Shown in pieces: positions 1 through 8,135 of a stretch of 12,001 nt of DNA (its first letter is position 1; every line of letters starts with the position of its first letter). The stretch is from Actinomycetota bacterium (GTDB taxonomy: Bacteria; Actinomycetota; Actinomycetes; Nanopelagicales; Nanopelagicaceae). The translations under genes and the position numbers were made by a program. Under the pieces are notes generated by a model, which was not told where the DNA came from, ran no database searches, and worked only from the letters and a program-made list of their open reading frames with translations. The stretch lies in contig WLNN01000026.1 of NCBI GenBank assembly GCA_009699765.1, positions 1 to 12,001 of the forward strand, in the 5' to 3' direction.

Positions 1-419
1 AAGAAAGCGATAATTGCACCGGCAATAGTTAAATTGAGGGCATCATTTGCGGTTTCAATAATCCAAACTTTGAGGTTTTCGCCACCAAATAGACGATGTG
101 ACAATGAGGCAAACATTGCGAGGCCGACACCGAGTGCGAAACCAATACCTGCCCCATCAAGAATTCCGATATCGCGTCCAGCGCTAATAGATGTGATGAT
201 GATGGCAAGTGTGAAAGTCTGAACTAATACACCAATGATCGTCCCACCAAATAAAAGAGCCGGCTTATTCTGATTGGCGTTGAGCTGGCCAGAGGCAATT
301 CCACGTTCCTTCATCCACAATGGATAGAAAGTTTTTGGGCCGAACCAGATGCCACCGCTCACAAATGAAACTGCAAACGCAACCAAAACTCCAATAACAT
401 TTAACCCTGAAATAGTCAT
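1..419 (-). CDS. DUF1761 family integral membrane protein (3' end cut by window start)
   Basis: The minus frame is open from ATG 419-417 to base 1, giving 139 visible residues that begin MTISGLNVIGVLVAFAVSFV. I read this frame by hand. Four hydrophobic segments lie at about residues 5-25, 52-76, 86-106 and 120-139. A short polar loop after segment 1 contains IWFGPKTFYPLWMKERGI, which matches the W-[FY]-x-P ... F-x-x-x-W-M pattern of the DUF1761 family. Family members are about 130-145 residues, so the stop is probably just outside the window. Function is unknown; it is a small inner-membrane protein. The start has no Shine-Dalgarno, but a TACAAT box lies 6 nt upstream, suggesting a leaderless transcript. 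It diverges from the DUF1801 gene at 472. Family assignment is fairly sure, role unknown. Confidence 0.8.
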   Translation of the reverse strand, partial: MTISGLNVIGVLVAFAVSFVSGGIWFGPKTFYPLWMKERGIASGQLNANQNKPALLFGGTIIGVLVQTFTLAIIITSISAGRDIGILDGAGIGFALGVGLAMFASLSHRLFGGENLKVWIIETANDALNLTIAGAIIAF

Positions 420-425
420 GAGAGA

Positions 426-431
426 ATTGTA
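426..431 (-). promoter_or_regulatory. Candidate -10 box for leaderless DUF1761 gene
   Basis: On the minus strand TACAAT is followed by exactly six bases (TCTCTC) and then the ATG at 419-417. That spacing would put the transcription start at the A of the ATG. There is no purine-rich ribosome binding site in between. No convincing -35 box is visible, so this is a candidate based on -10 quality and spacing only. Confidence 0.5.
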
Positions 432-471
432 CATAATTCAATTAACAAAGTGGGTAAGGGAGAGTCACTAA

Positions 472-825
472 ATGAGCAAGCAAGAAATAACTGCTCACTT
501 AAAAAAGTTTGACAAGCCACAGCGCGATGCCCTCCAAGCGGTGCGAGAAATGATTGCTGAGGCGTTACCCGAGGCTGACCAGGTAATAAAATACGGCATC
601 CCAACCTTTGCCATCGAGGGTAAGGGCATAATTGGTTTTGATGGATTTAAAAATCACAACAGTATTTTCCCGTATAGCGGATCGTTGGCAGGCAGACTCA
701 AAGATGAACTCTCAAATTATGAACAGACCAAGGGATCTATCCACTTTGATAAAGTGAAGCCTTTCCCAAAAGGGCTGCTGAAGAAAATCATCAAGGAGCG
801 CTTAATACAGATGAGGGAGAAGTAA
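472..825 (+). CDS. DUF1801 (YdhG/YjbR/CyaY-like) protein
   Basis: A 117-residue cytoplasmic protein made of a single DUF1801 domain. Family hallmarks are the N-terminal amphipathic helices (LKKFDKPQRDALQAVREMI), then LPEADQVIKYGIPTFAIEGKG, the aromatic strand HNSIFPYSGS, and the C-terminal lysine-rich helix with FPKGLLKKIIKERL. The fold resembles frataxin and the YdhG protein called an iron chaperone in Bacillus, but the biochemical role of the family is not settled. Start ATG 472 follows AAGGGAGA at 456-463 with about 8 nt spacing. The gene diverges from the DUF1761 gene and is followed after 74 bp by a PsiE-family gene. A second, longer DUF1801-containing protein lies at 1368-1919. No unusual features; the length is normal for the family. 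Confidence 0.85.
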   Translation: MSKQEITAHLKKFDKPQRDALQAVREMIAEALPEADQVIKYGIPTFAIEGKGIIGFDGFKNHNSIFPYSGSLAGRLKDELSNYEQTKGSIHFDKVKPFPKGLLKKIIKERLIQMREK

Positions 826-827
826 TT

Positions 828-844
828 CGCTCACTGGTTGAGCG
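828..844 (+). terminator. Weak hairpin after the DUF1801 gene
   Basis: CGCTCA (828-833) pairs with TGAGCG (839-844) around a 5-nt loop, three bases after the stop codon. No T-run follows, so it is at best a weak or Rho-assisted terminator. Confidence 0.3.
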
Positions 845-888
845 CAGAAATCCTACAAGTTCATCTAGAAATTGTTTACTCTGAAGAA

Positions 889-894
889 TACAAT
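889..894 (+). promoter_or_regulatory. Candidate -10 box for leaderless psiE-like gene
   Basis: TACAAT is followed by TTGGT and then ATG at 900, so transcription would begin at or next to the start codon. No Shine-Dalgarno precedes the ATG. TTGTTT at 872-877 is too close (11 bp) to be a normal -35, so the promoter is called from the -10 alone. Confidence 0.5.
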
Positions 895-899
895 TTGGT

Positions 900-1361
900 A
901 TGACAAAGAATGACCAACCAGAGAAGTCCATACTTCCATTGAAGTATGTCGACATGATTGAAGATATGTTTCATGCGCTTCTTGCAATTGCGTTATTTGC
1001 TATTGCGGTTGGAGCTTTTGGATATAGCATCAAACGACTCATCGAGACTAGCCCATTCTTTCCCAACGGAATGATTCAGGGCGTCAATGACCTACTCTTT
1101 ATCGTAATCATTCTGGAAATATTAAGAACTGTTATTTCACGTTTTACTGATGGTGTATATCAACTACATAAATTCTTAATCATCGGTGTTATTGCATCAG
1201 TTCGACATATTCTTACCGTTGGAGCTTCACTCACTTTGGAATCCACAAAGAGCGACTCTGCATTCAATCGCTCAATAGTTGAGATGGGTCTTACCTCAGG
1301 AATTATTGTTGCGTTGGTTTTAGCGCTCTTCCTCTCACGCCTTTCACACAAGCGCAATTAA
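900..1361 (+). CDS. PsiE-family (phosphate-starvation-inducible) membrane protein
   Basis: A 153-residue protein with four predicted membrane segments at about residues 24-45, 62-80, 91-108 and 129-147. The stretch LIIGVIASVRHILTVGA (about 93-109) is the most characteristic part of the PsiE family, with a conserved Arg-His pair inside a membrane helix. A preceding acidic/charged loop contains RFTDGVYQLHKF. PsiE was named in Escherichia coli for induction by phosphate starvation, but the molecular function is unknown. In other bacteria the family is a small inner-membrane protein with no assigned substrate. No Pho-box-like repeat is obvious upstream here. The start at 900 is supported by a TACAAT box ending 5 nt before it (leaderless). 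The gene converges on the DUF4287 gene with only 6 bp between stops. Confidence 0.8.
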   Translation: MTKNDQPEKSILPLKYVDMIEDMFHALLAIALFAIAVGAFGYSIKRLIETSPFFPNGMIQGVNDLLFIVIILEILRTVISRFTDGVYQLHKFLIIGVIASVRHILTVGASLTLESTKSDSAFNRSIVEMGLTSGIIVALVLALFLSRLSHKRN

Positions 1362-1367
1362 TAAAAA

Positions 1368-1919
1368 TTACAGAGCGGCCAACGAATCCTTCATAATTGC
1401 TTGTAATAGTTTCACATCAACTTCCCAATCATTTGGGAGAGCAATGGTCTTCTTATTAACTCTGTACTCTTTAAATTTAGGTGCATACTTCTTGAGAACA
1501 TCCTGATTCCAGGGCGCAATCAAAATATGGTTTGTCGCAGCTGAAGCCCCGAATAAGTAAGAATTATCCTTTTTCAACATCGGTTGATTCCAGGCAATTA
1601 CTAATTCCAACTCTGGATACTTGCTCTGAATAGCCTTAAAGATGGCTTTCATTGTCTTTGCCTGGGCTGGTGTGACTGTCTTGTAAAACTGCGATGGAGT
1701 ATCAAACCTTTTTGATGATTCTGAGCCTCTTGAATACATCACTAGAGCGTTTGCATGAGCCTGAGAAAAGCCATAATTTTCACGAAGGTAGGCAATCTGT
1801 GCGGGATATTTCTCGCTTTCGAGTTCCTTCATGACTTTAAACCAATAAGCCATTTTTTCGCCGTACTTCTTTTCAATTAACGGGAAATACTTTTCTCGCG
1901 ATCCATCTGCAGCAGGCAT
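1368..1919 (-). CDS. DUF4287 + DUF1801 two-domain protein
   Basis: A 183-residue cytoplasmic protein. Residues about 1-68 form a DUF4287 domain, ending in the recognisable IAYLRENYGFSQAHANALVMY (family form: LxxxHGxxHGHANALV). After a short linker with FDTPSQFY, residues about 75-183 form a DUF1801/YdhG-like domain (KTMKAIFKAIQSKYPELELVIAWNQPML, then HILIAPWNQ, ending with a helix LLQAIMKDSL). This pairing is common in bacteria; neither domain has a firm function. Start ATG 1919-1917 is preceded on the minus strand by a strong GGAGGT (1936-1931) with 11 nt spacing. The gene converges on the psiE-like gene and diverges from the SDR gene. A single-domain DUF1801 relative lies 0.9 kb away at 472-825. 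Confidence 0.85.
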   Translation of the reverse strand: MPAADGSREKYFPLIEKKYGEKMAYWFKVMKELESEKYPAQIAYLRENYGFSQAHANALVMYSRGSESSKRFDTPSQFYKTVTPAQAKTMKAIFKAIQSKYPELELVIAWNQPMLKKDNSYLFGASAATNHILIAPWNQDVLKKYAPKFKEYRVNKKTIALPNDWEVDVKLLQAIMKDSLAAL

Positions 1920-1970
1920 GGTGAAAATCTACCTCCACTCATAAGTGACTTCAAGTTTAGAAAATTGCGA

Positions 1971-1980
1971 GTGCTAGCAC
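1971..1980. repeat. 10-bp perfect palindrome upstream of the SDR gene
   Basis: GTGCTAGCAC reads the same on both strands and lies between the divergent DUF4287 and SDR genes. A further short inverted repeat, TTGCT ... AGCAA, lies just downstream (about 1992-2007). Either could be an operator for the SDR gene. GAGTGCTA resembles half of a CIRCE element, but the other half is absent. This 144-bp region (1920-2063) holds no other clear promoter element. Confidence 0.3.
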
Positions 1981-2063
1981 CAAAATTCGAGTTGCTCTGC
2001 AAAGCAAGGAGAGGAGACTCATATATGGAGCACTTAGCTTCACCTATTTTTAGAGGAGTTCTC

Positions 2064-2816
2064 ATGTCTGAGGTATTAATTAGAAAAATCGCCTTCGTCA
2101 CAGGCGGAGGTTCAGGTATTGGAGAAGCATCAGCAAAAGCTCTTGCCGATGCCGGTGCTTCAGTTGCGATAGCTGATGTAGATATGGTCGGTGCAGATCG
2201 AGTAGTGGCTGAAATTCTCGAAAACGGCGGTATAGCAAAGAGTTACAAATTAGATGTATCTGATGATTTAGCGATTGGTGCAGTAATCGCGGCGATAGAA
2301 AAGGATTTTGGCGGATTACATATTGCGGTCAACAATGCAGGTATCGGTGGAGATTTAGCGCCTACGGGAGAACAAACTCCAGCAGGTTGGCGAAAAGTTA
2401 TAAGCGTGAATCTTGATGGAGTTTTCTATTGCATGAGACATGAAATCGGGGCAATGACTAGATCTGGTGGTGGATCAATCGTAAATATGGCCTCTATTTT
2501 GGGTGAAGTTGGTTTTGCGAATTCATCTGCATATGTTGCGGCTAAACATGGTGTTGTTGGTCTTACCAAAGCTGCTGCAATTGAATATGGCACAGCGGGT
2601 ATTCGCGTAAATTCGGTTGGGCCAGGATTTATCTCAACGCCACTGCTCAAAATTCTTCCTGAAGAAGCCTTGGCGGGCATTGCAGCGATACATCCAATGA
2701 ATCGATTAGGAACCTCAGCTGAAGTTGCTGCACTGGTTCTCTTTTTAGCATCGCCCGATAGCTCTTTCATCACTGGTGGTTATTACCCAGTTGATGGTGG
2801 GTACCTCGCCAAGTAG
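2064..2816 (+). CDS. Short-chain dehydrogenase/reductase (classical SDR)
   Basis: A 250-residue NAD(P)-dependent oxidoreductase of the classical SDR family, cytosolic and probably tetrameric. From Met at 2064: cofactor motif TGGGSGIG at residues 13-20, acidic D38 at the end of strand 2 (usually favouring NAD over NADP), NNAG at 90-93, Asn116, catalytic Ser144, and Tyr157-x3-Lys161. The tetrad N-S-Y-K is complete. A PG motif (PGFISTPL) follows, and the protein ends with the usual ITGGYYPVDGG. The substrate cannot be told from sequence. ATG 2064 has GAGGAG at 2053-2058, 5 nt upstream, and gives the typical family length. An in-frame ATG at 2025, with its own AAGGAGAGGAG-like site, would add 13 residues (263 aa) and cannot be excluded. 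A shared hairpin terminator follows at 2826. Confidence 0.9.
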   Translation: MSEVLIRKIAFVTGGGSGIGEASAKALADAGASVAIADVDMVGADRVVAEILENGGIAKSYKLDVSDDLAIGAVIAAIEKDFGGLHIAVNNAGIGGDLAPTGEQTPAGWRKVISVNLDGVFYCMRHEIGAMTRSGGGSIVNMASILGEVGFANSSAYVAAKHGVVGLTKAAAIEYGTAGIRVNSVGPGFISTPLLKILPEEALAGIAAIHPMNRLGTSAEVAALVLFLASPDSSFITGGYYPVDGGYLAK

Positions 2817-2825
2817 CGAGAAAGA

Positions 2826-2857
2826 GAAAGCCTCCACGGAAATCCGTGGAGGCTTTC
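2826..2857. terminator. Bidirectional terminator between SDR and yceI-like genes
   Basis: The 15-base arm 2826-2840 (GAAAGCCTCCACGGA) pairs perfectly with 2843-2857 across a two-base centre. On the plus strand the arm ends in CTTTCTTCT, giving a modest U-rich tail. On the minus strand the tail reads CTTTCTCTTT. It lies 9 bp after the SDR stop and 23 bp after the yceI-like stop, so it can serve both convergent genes. Confidence 0.85.
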
Positions 2858-2880
2858 TTCTGCTTTAACGACTTATTGAA

Positions 2881-3423
2881 TTATGCAGTTGCGATTGTTG
2901 AAATTTCAAACTCAAGCTTGATGTTCTCTGAAACAAGAATTCCACCAGTCTCTAGCGCAGCGTTCCAAGTCAAGCCGAAATCCTTACGATTGATTTCTGC
3001 TTCGCCTTCGAAACCGAAGCGATCGTTACCGAAAGGATCCTTAGCGGTTCCTGTGTATTCAAATTCGATAACGATTGGCTTTGTTACATCCTTGATTGTG
3101 AGGTCGCCTTCTACTGAAAGCTTCTCAGATCCAGCATCCTTGACAGAAGTTGACTTGAAAGTGATCTTTGGGAAGTTTGCAACATCGAAGAAATCAGGTG
3201 ACTGTAGGTGGCCATCACGGTCTGCGCTGCGAGTGTCAACTGATGCAACGTTGATTTCGATTGAAATGTTTGCTGCGCCATCGGCAACAACTGCTGAACC
3301 TGTGTAATCATTAAAAGATCCACGAACTTTCGTCACCATTGCATGGCGTGCGCTAAAGCCCACGCGGCTATGTGAAGCATCGATGGTGAAGGTACCTGCT
3401 GGAAGAGAAGCTAAAACTGACAT
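2881..3423 (-). CDS. YceI-family lipocalin-like isoprenoid-binding protein
   Basis: A 180-residue protein spanning a full YceI domain. It opens with PAGTFTIDASHSRVGFSARHAMVTKVRGSF, the standard YceI start (W/F-x-I-D-x-x-H-S-x-V-x-F). Later come DGHLQSPDFFDVANFPKITFKS and the C-terminal NRKDFGLTWN, all diagnostic. The fold is an extended beta barrel that binds polyisoprenoid chains in the studied homologues TT1927b and YceI. There is no signal peptide, so this copy is probably cytoplasmic, as in many actinobacteria. Start ATG 3423 is preceded on the minus strand by AAAGGA with 7 nt spacing. It diverges from katG, and its promoter (3489-3517) overlaps a perfect palindrome, so repression by a regulator encoded elsewhere is likely. 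The physiological role is unproven; stress or quinone-related roles are often suggested. Confidence 0.9.
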   Translation of the reverse strand: MSVLASLPAGTFTIDASHSRVGFSARHAMVTKVRGSFNDYTGSAVVADGAANISIEINVASVDTRSADRDGHLQSPDFFDVANFPKITFKSTSVKDAGSEKLSVEGDLTIKDVTKPIVIEFEYTGTAKDPFGNDRFGFEGEAEINRKDFGLTWNAALETGGILVSENIKLEFEISTIATA

Positions 3424-3465
3424 GTGTTTTCCTTTGTATAGACGGCATTAAGAGATTTCCGTAAG

Positions 3466-3480
3466 GCCACAGTAAGTGGC
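3466..3480 (-). promoter_or_regulatory. Small hairpin at the 5' end of the yceI-like leader
   Basis: GCCAC and GTGGC flank a five-base loop. With transcription predicted to begin near 3482, this stem would sit at the extreme 5' end of the mRNA, a position known to slow RNA decay. The stem is only five pairs, so this is tentative. Confidence 0.3.
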
Positions 3481-3488
3481 ACAGATGA

Positions 3489-3517
3489 ACAATAGACCAA
3501 TTTAGTTGAAATTTCAA
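3489..3517 (-). promoter_or_regulatory. Promoter of the yceI-like gene
   Basis: On the minus strand TTGAAA (3517-3512) is separated by exactly 17 bp from TATTGT (3494-3489), a near-consensus vegetative promoter. Transcription would start near 3482, leaving a leader of about 59 nt with a Shine-Dalgarno. The -35 box lies inside the right half of the 3503-3520 palindrome, so a protein bound there would block RNA polymerase. Confidence 0.7.
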
Positions 3518-3520
3518 CTA
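3503..3520. promoter_or_regulatory. 18-bp perfect palindrome, likely repressor operator
   Basis: TAGTTGAAATTTCAACTA is a perfect inverted repeat with no spacer. A partial third half-site, TAGTTGAT, follows at 3527-3534. Size, AT-rich centre and overlap with the yceI-like -35 box fit an operator for a dimeric winged-helix repressor such as a MarR-family protein (inference; no regulator gene is in the window). It also lies upstream of katG and could influence both genes. Confidence 0.65.
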
Positions 3521-3567
3521 TCTCTCTAGTTGATACTCGATAGCAAATTAGGACAAGTCCCAGTTAA

Positions 3568-5766
<2,199 letters not shown>

Positions 5767-5790
5767 TCATCACTAAAATTTGAGGCGCGA

Positions 5791-5821
5791 AAAAACCCCC
5801 GCAGAATATGCGGGGGTTTTT
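5791..5821. terminator. Strong bidirectional Rho-independent terminator
   Basis: A GC-rich stem (CCCCCGCA against TGCGGGGG, loop GAATA) is flanked by an A-run on the left and a T-run on the right, so it works on both strands. It ends katG (stop at 5764-5766) and the convergent iron permease (stop at 5837-5839). Confidence 0.93.
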
Positions 5822-5836
5822 ATCTTTGATTAAGAA

Positions 5837-6652
5837 TTAAGAATTGACTAGGACTTTCTTTGGCTTCTTAAAGAAGGAGTAACCAACTGGCAATACGTAG
5901 GCTAGCCAAACAATTGACTGAAGGACTGATGGAGTTGGTGTGTAATTAAGGCCACCCTTAAGTATCGAACCAACTAAGCCATCCGCACTAATAAATCCAG
6001 AGATGTCATAGAGCTTTGAAGAGTCTCCTGGAAGGAGATCTATCTCTTGGAATTCGTGCACTGCATAACTGAACATTCCAGCAGCTACAAAGACCAACGC
6101 AATTCCGCTATAGCGAAAAAACTTTCCAAGATTTATTTTTAGCGAACCGAGATACAGCAACCATCCAAGAACTACAGATACTCCAAGACCTAAGAATGTT
6201 CCGAGAACAACGGTGGTCGCGCCGCTAGAAGCAAGAGCGCCATTCCAGATAAAGATTGCGGTCTCAAGACCTTCACGGCCAACAGAGAAGAATGCGAGCG
6301 CGAATAGCGAACCGGCACCAGTTGCAATTGCGCGATCCATCGCACCTTCGAGCTCTTGCTTTAGGAAGCGAGCCTTCTTTGCAAGCCAGAGAATCATCCA
6401 AGTAATTAACCCACCGGCAATTACTGAGAGAGTACCTGAAACGAACGGCTCTGCATTTCCCTCTAATTCAAAAGATGAGATTGTGAAGAACGAACCGAAA
6501 GCAATTGATACTGCAATTGCGGTGAATACACCGGCCCAGATAATGCGAGTGCGATCGCCCTGACCAATCTTCTTAAGGTAGGCGATAAGAATGCCGACAA
6601 CAAGTGCCGCTTCTAAACCTTCTCGGAGACCAATCAGAAAATTCGCCAGCAT
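5837..6652 (-). CDS. efeU: FTR1/EfeU-family iron permease
   Basis: A 271-residue polytopic inner-membrane protein of the oxidase-dependent iron transporter family. It has the two signature R-E-G-L-E motifs that form the iron path, at residues 10-14 (LREGLEAAL) and 126-130 (GREGLETAIF). About seven hydrophobic segments are visible, at roughly 1-25, 38-58, 70-92, 112-135, 143-168, 182-203 and 247-262. In EfeUOB systems this permease works with periplasmic EfeO and the heme peroxidase EfeB; neither is encoded here, so partners may lie elsewhere. It could also act alone or with a different oxidase. Start ATG 6652 has GAAGGG about 7 nt upstream on the minus strand. A 28-bp dyad and a candidate promoter lie immediately upstream. 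The adjacency to katG suggests linked iron and peroxide management (inference). Confidence 0.92.
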   Translation of the reverse strand: MLANFLIGLREGLEAALVVGILIAYLKKIGQGDRTRIIWAGVFTAIAVSIAFGSFFTISSFELEGNAEPFVSGTLSVIAGGLITWMILWLAKKARFLKQELEGAMDRAIATGAGSLFALAFFSVGREGLETAIFIWNGALASSGATTVVLGTFLGLGVSVVLGWLLYLGSLKINLGKFFRYSGIALVFVAAGMFSYAVHEFQEIDLLPGDSSKLYDISGFISADGLVGSILKGGLNYTPTPSVLQSIVWLAYVLPVGYSFFKKPKKVLVNS

Positions 6653-6666
6653 TGCCTAGCCCTTCG

Positions 6667-6694
6667 ATTTACGCAACATTGGTGTTGCGTAAAT
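6667..6694. promoter_or_regulatory. 28-bp dyad over the predicted efeU transcription start
   Basis: The arm ATTTACGCAACA (6667-6678) is perfectly repeated in inverted form at 6683-6694, with TTGG between. No T-run follows on either strand, so it is not an intrinsic terminator. It ends 14 bp before the efeU start. If the promoter at 6695-6724 is right, transcription begins near 6688, inside the dyad. That favours a DNA operator over an RNA hairpin. Confidence 0.6.
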
Positions 6695-6724
6695 AGCGTA
6701 GCACTGCCCTAGGTAGCCTCACAA
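6695..6724 (-). promoter_or_regulatory. Candidate efeU promoter with IdeR-like spacer sequence
   Basis: On the minus strand TTGTGA (6724-6719) is followed by 18 bp and then TACGCT (6700-6695), with TG one base before the -10 (extended -10). The spacer contains AGGCTACCT, one base short of the AGGCTAACCT half of a DtxR/IdeR box. The match is imperfect and out of register, so iron repression through IdeR is only a suggestion. Confidence 0.4.
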
Positions 6725-6738
6725 ATCGAAATTGACGC

Positions 6739-7233
6739 TCAGGCGAGTGTTTTAAGTAACCCCGAAACCGCGGATTCAACCATGACCAGGACTTCCTGAT
6801 AGGCATCTATCTCATTGCCCCAAGGGTCTGGAACCTCTACCGAATCAGCCCCGGGATCAAAAGAGCGAAGCATCGCAACCTTGGCTCGGTCTTCATCGCT
6901 GCGAGCAAGATTGAGAATATTCTCATGATTACTCAAATCCATAGCGAGTATCAGATCCACTTCATCAAATCTCTCTGCCATGAATTGGCGAGCTTGATGA
7001 CTGTACGAGTAACCAACTGATTTCCAGGTCTGTTCTGAAAGCAAGTGAGCACTTTCGCCTACATGCCACGATGAGGTGCCACTGCTAGAAACAATTATTT
7101 TCGGAGCTTCTATCTCGCTTGCACGATTGGCAAGTACTGCAGCGGCCATCGGAGACCTACAGATATTTCCGAGACAGACCATTTCAACGCGAATCAGTTC
7201 TCGTTCTTTAAGTAATTGTAGGTATGAACTCAC
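6739..7233 (-). CDS. Low-molecular-weight protein tyrosine phosphatase (PtpA-like)
   Basis: A 164-residue cytosolic phosphatase. The P-loop VCLGNICRSPMA places nucleophile Cys20 and phosphate-binding Arg26 in the C-x5-R pattern, with Ser27 next. The general acid is Asp136 in VPDPWGN; the family usually has D-P-Y/F/W here, so Trp is acceptable. It dephosphorylates phosphotyrosine, and arsenate reductases share the fold but usually show a different C-terminal cysteine pattern. The only conventional start that keeps strand 1 intact is GTG at 7233-7231. It has no Shine-Dalgarno but a TAGTAT box 6 nt upstream, pointing to a leaderless mRNA. In Mycobacterium tuberculosis, ptpA lies near the Rv2228c-Rv2229c genes, which matches the neighbourhood here. 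efeU follows on the same strand after 86 bp, apparently with its own promoter. Confidence 0.9.
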   Translation of the reverse strand: MSSYLQLLKERELIRVEMVCLGNICRSPMAAAVLANRASEIEAPKIIVSSSGTSSWHVGESAHLLSEQTWKSVGYSYSHQARQFMAERFDEVDLILAMDLSNHENILNLARSDEDRAKVAMLRSFDPGADSVEVPDPWGNEIDAYQEVLVMVESAVSGLLKTLA

Positions 7234-7244
7234 TCCGCAATACT
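7216..7244 (+). promoter_or_regulatory. Promoter of the DUF3445 gene (leaderless)
   Basis: TTGTAG (7216-7221), a 17-bp spacer and AATACT (7239-7244) are followed by six bases and the ATG at 7251. This makes 7251, rather than the in-frame ATG at 7224, the likely start, because 7224 lies between the -35 and -10 boxes. Confidence 0.5.
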
Positions 7245-7270
7245 AAGACCATGTCTGCCGGCTATGTCTA
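7240..7270 (-). promoter_or_regulatory. Promoter of the phosphatase gene (leaderless)
   Basis: On the minus strand TAGACA (7270-7265) is followed by 19 bp and TAGTAT (7245-7240), then six bases and the GTG start at 7233. The -10 box overlaps, base for base on the other strand, the -10 of the divergent DUF3445 gene. Confidence 0.5.
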
Positions 7271-8135
7271 TCCCCCACCAAGTGATGGAAAATCTTTTCG
7301 CCTAGGAATGGGGCTGCGTTCATTTGAACCTGCAGCATGGCTAGAAGCCGGTGCTGATTTAGATGTTCAAATTCCTGAACGTCTTGCTCTTGCAATCACA
7401 GATCATGATGTTGTGTATCAAGAGCTCCCTGGATACCGCAAAGCTATAGCTGAACTAGCAGAACGTATTATCGAAAATTTAAAGGAGTTTCACGCGAATA
7501 AATACAAGTTCTCTGAGAAGACAATCACTCACCTACCAACGCAGACCACAATTTCATTTGACTCCCCCGAAATCCTGTTGGAGATTGCATCCATTATTGG
7601 AGAAGATCTTGTGGTGCTATCTCGTGAGAACAATGAGTGGAAGATAGTCGCTGGCGCAGTTCTCTTTCCTTCGCGTTGGAAGTTGTCCGAGAAAATAGGT
7701 AAAGGTATGGATGCAGTTCATGCTCCAGTGCCGGGCTATGAGGGAGCGCTTGCGCCTTATATGACAGCTACTTTCGACAAGATCTCTGCAGATCGTCCTG
7801 CTTGGCGTAAGAATTGGTCGCTTCATAGCACTGCAGATTTGCACCAGCCAACCTCTATCCACCAAACAGCGCGACCTGAAGATTATTGGTGGCGGACAGA
7901 ACGCCAGACTCTTACACGTTCACGCGAAGGCGAATTTCTCTTCTTTACGATTCGCAATCGCGCCGAACCTTTAAAGTGGATTAAGGAAGATCCAGATTCA
8001 TCAACTGCTTTCGCCGAAACTTTGGCGAGTCTGTTGCCAGAGACCATCGAGTACAAAGGTTTGCAGCAAGACCATCAATTGATTATTGATTACCTTCGGG
8101 ATGCAACAATTAGCGGTGATGACCGCGCTCGTTAA
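7251..8135 (+). CDS. DUF3445, heme-dependent oxidative N-demethylase family protein
   Basis: A 294-residue protein covering the DUF3445 family, which includes the heme-binding subunit of dimethylamine monooxygenase. Recognisable blocks are FRLGMGLRSFEPAAWLEAG near the N-terminus, then EDLVVLSRENNEWKIVAGAVLFPSRWKLSEKIGKGMDAVHAPVPGYEG in the centre. Next come PAWRKNWSLH and, towards the end, RTERQTLTRSREGEFLFFTIR. No signal peptide or membrane segment is seen. Family members oxidatively demethylate small amines, with electrons from separate reductase subunits; none of these partners is encoded here, so the substrate is unknown. An alternative ATG at 7224 adds nine residues and overlaps the phosphatase gene by 10 bp, but promoter placement favours 7251. 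The 3' end overlaps the convergent RNase HI-phosphatase gene by 26 bp. Confidence 0.85.
   Translation: MSAGYVYPPPSDGKSFRLGMGLRSFEPAAWLEAGADLDVQIPERLALAITDHDVVYQELPGYRKAIAELAERIIENLKEFHANKYKFSEKTITHLPTQTTISFDSPEILLEIASIIGEDLVVLSRENNEWKIVAGAVLFPSRWKLSEKIGKGMDAVHAPVPGYEGALAPYMTATFDKISADRPAWRKNWSLHSTADLHQPTSIHQTARPEDYWWRTERQTLTRSREGEFLFFTIRNRAEPLKWIKEDPDSSTAFAETLASLLPETIEYKGLQQDHQLIIDYLRDATISGDDRAR

Noticed and set aside
1969..1980. GAGTGCTAGCAC resembles part of a CIRCE (HrcA) element
   Set aside because: Only one half-site is present; the TTAGCACTC partner nine bases away is missing, and the downstream gene is an SDR, not a chaperone.
2846..3307. Open frame of 153 codons on the plus strand
   Set aside because: It lies antisense to the well-supported YceI-family gene, has no Shine-Dalgarno, no recognisable domain, and a serine/valine-rich composition expected of a shadow frame.
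7224..7250. ATG 7224 as the start of the DUF3445 gene
   Set aside because: It has no Shine-Dalgarno, lies between the -35 and -10 of the best promoter, and overlaps the phosphatase start; ATG 7251 fits the -10 spacing.
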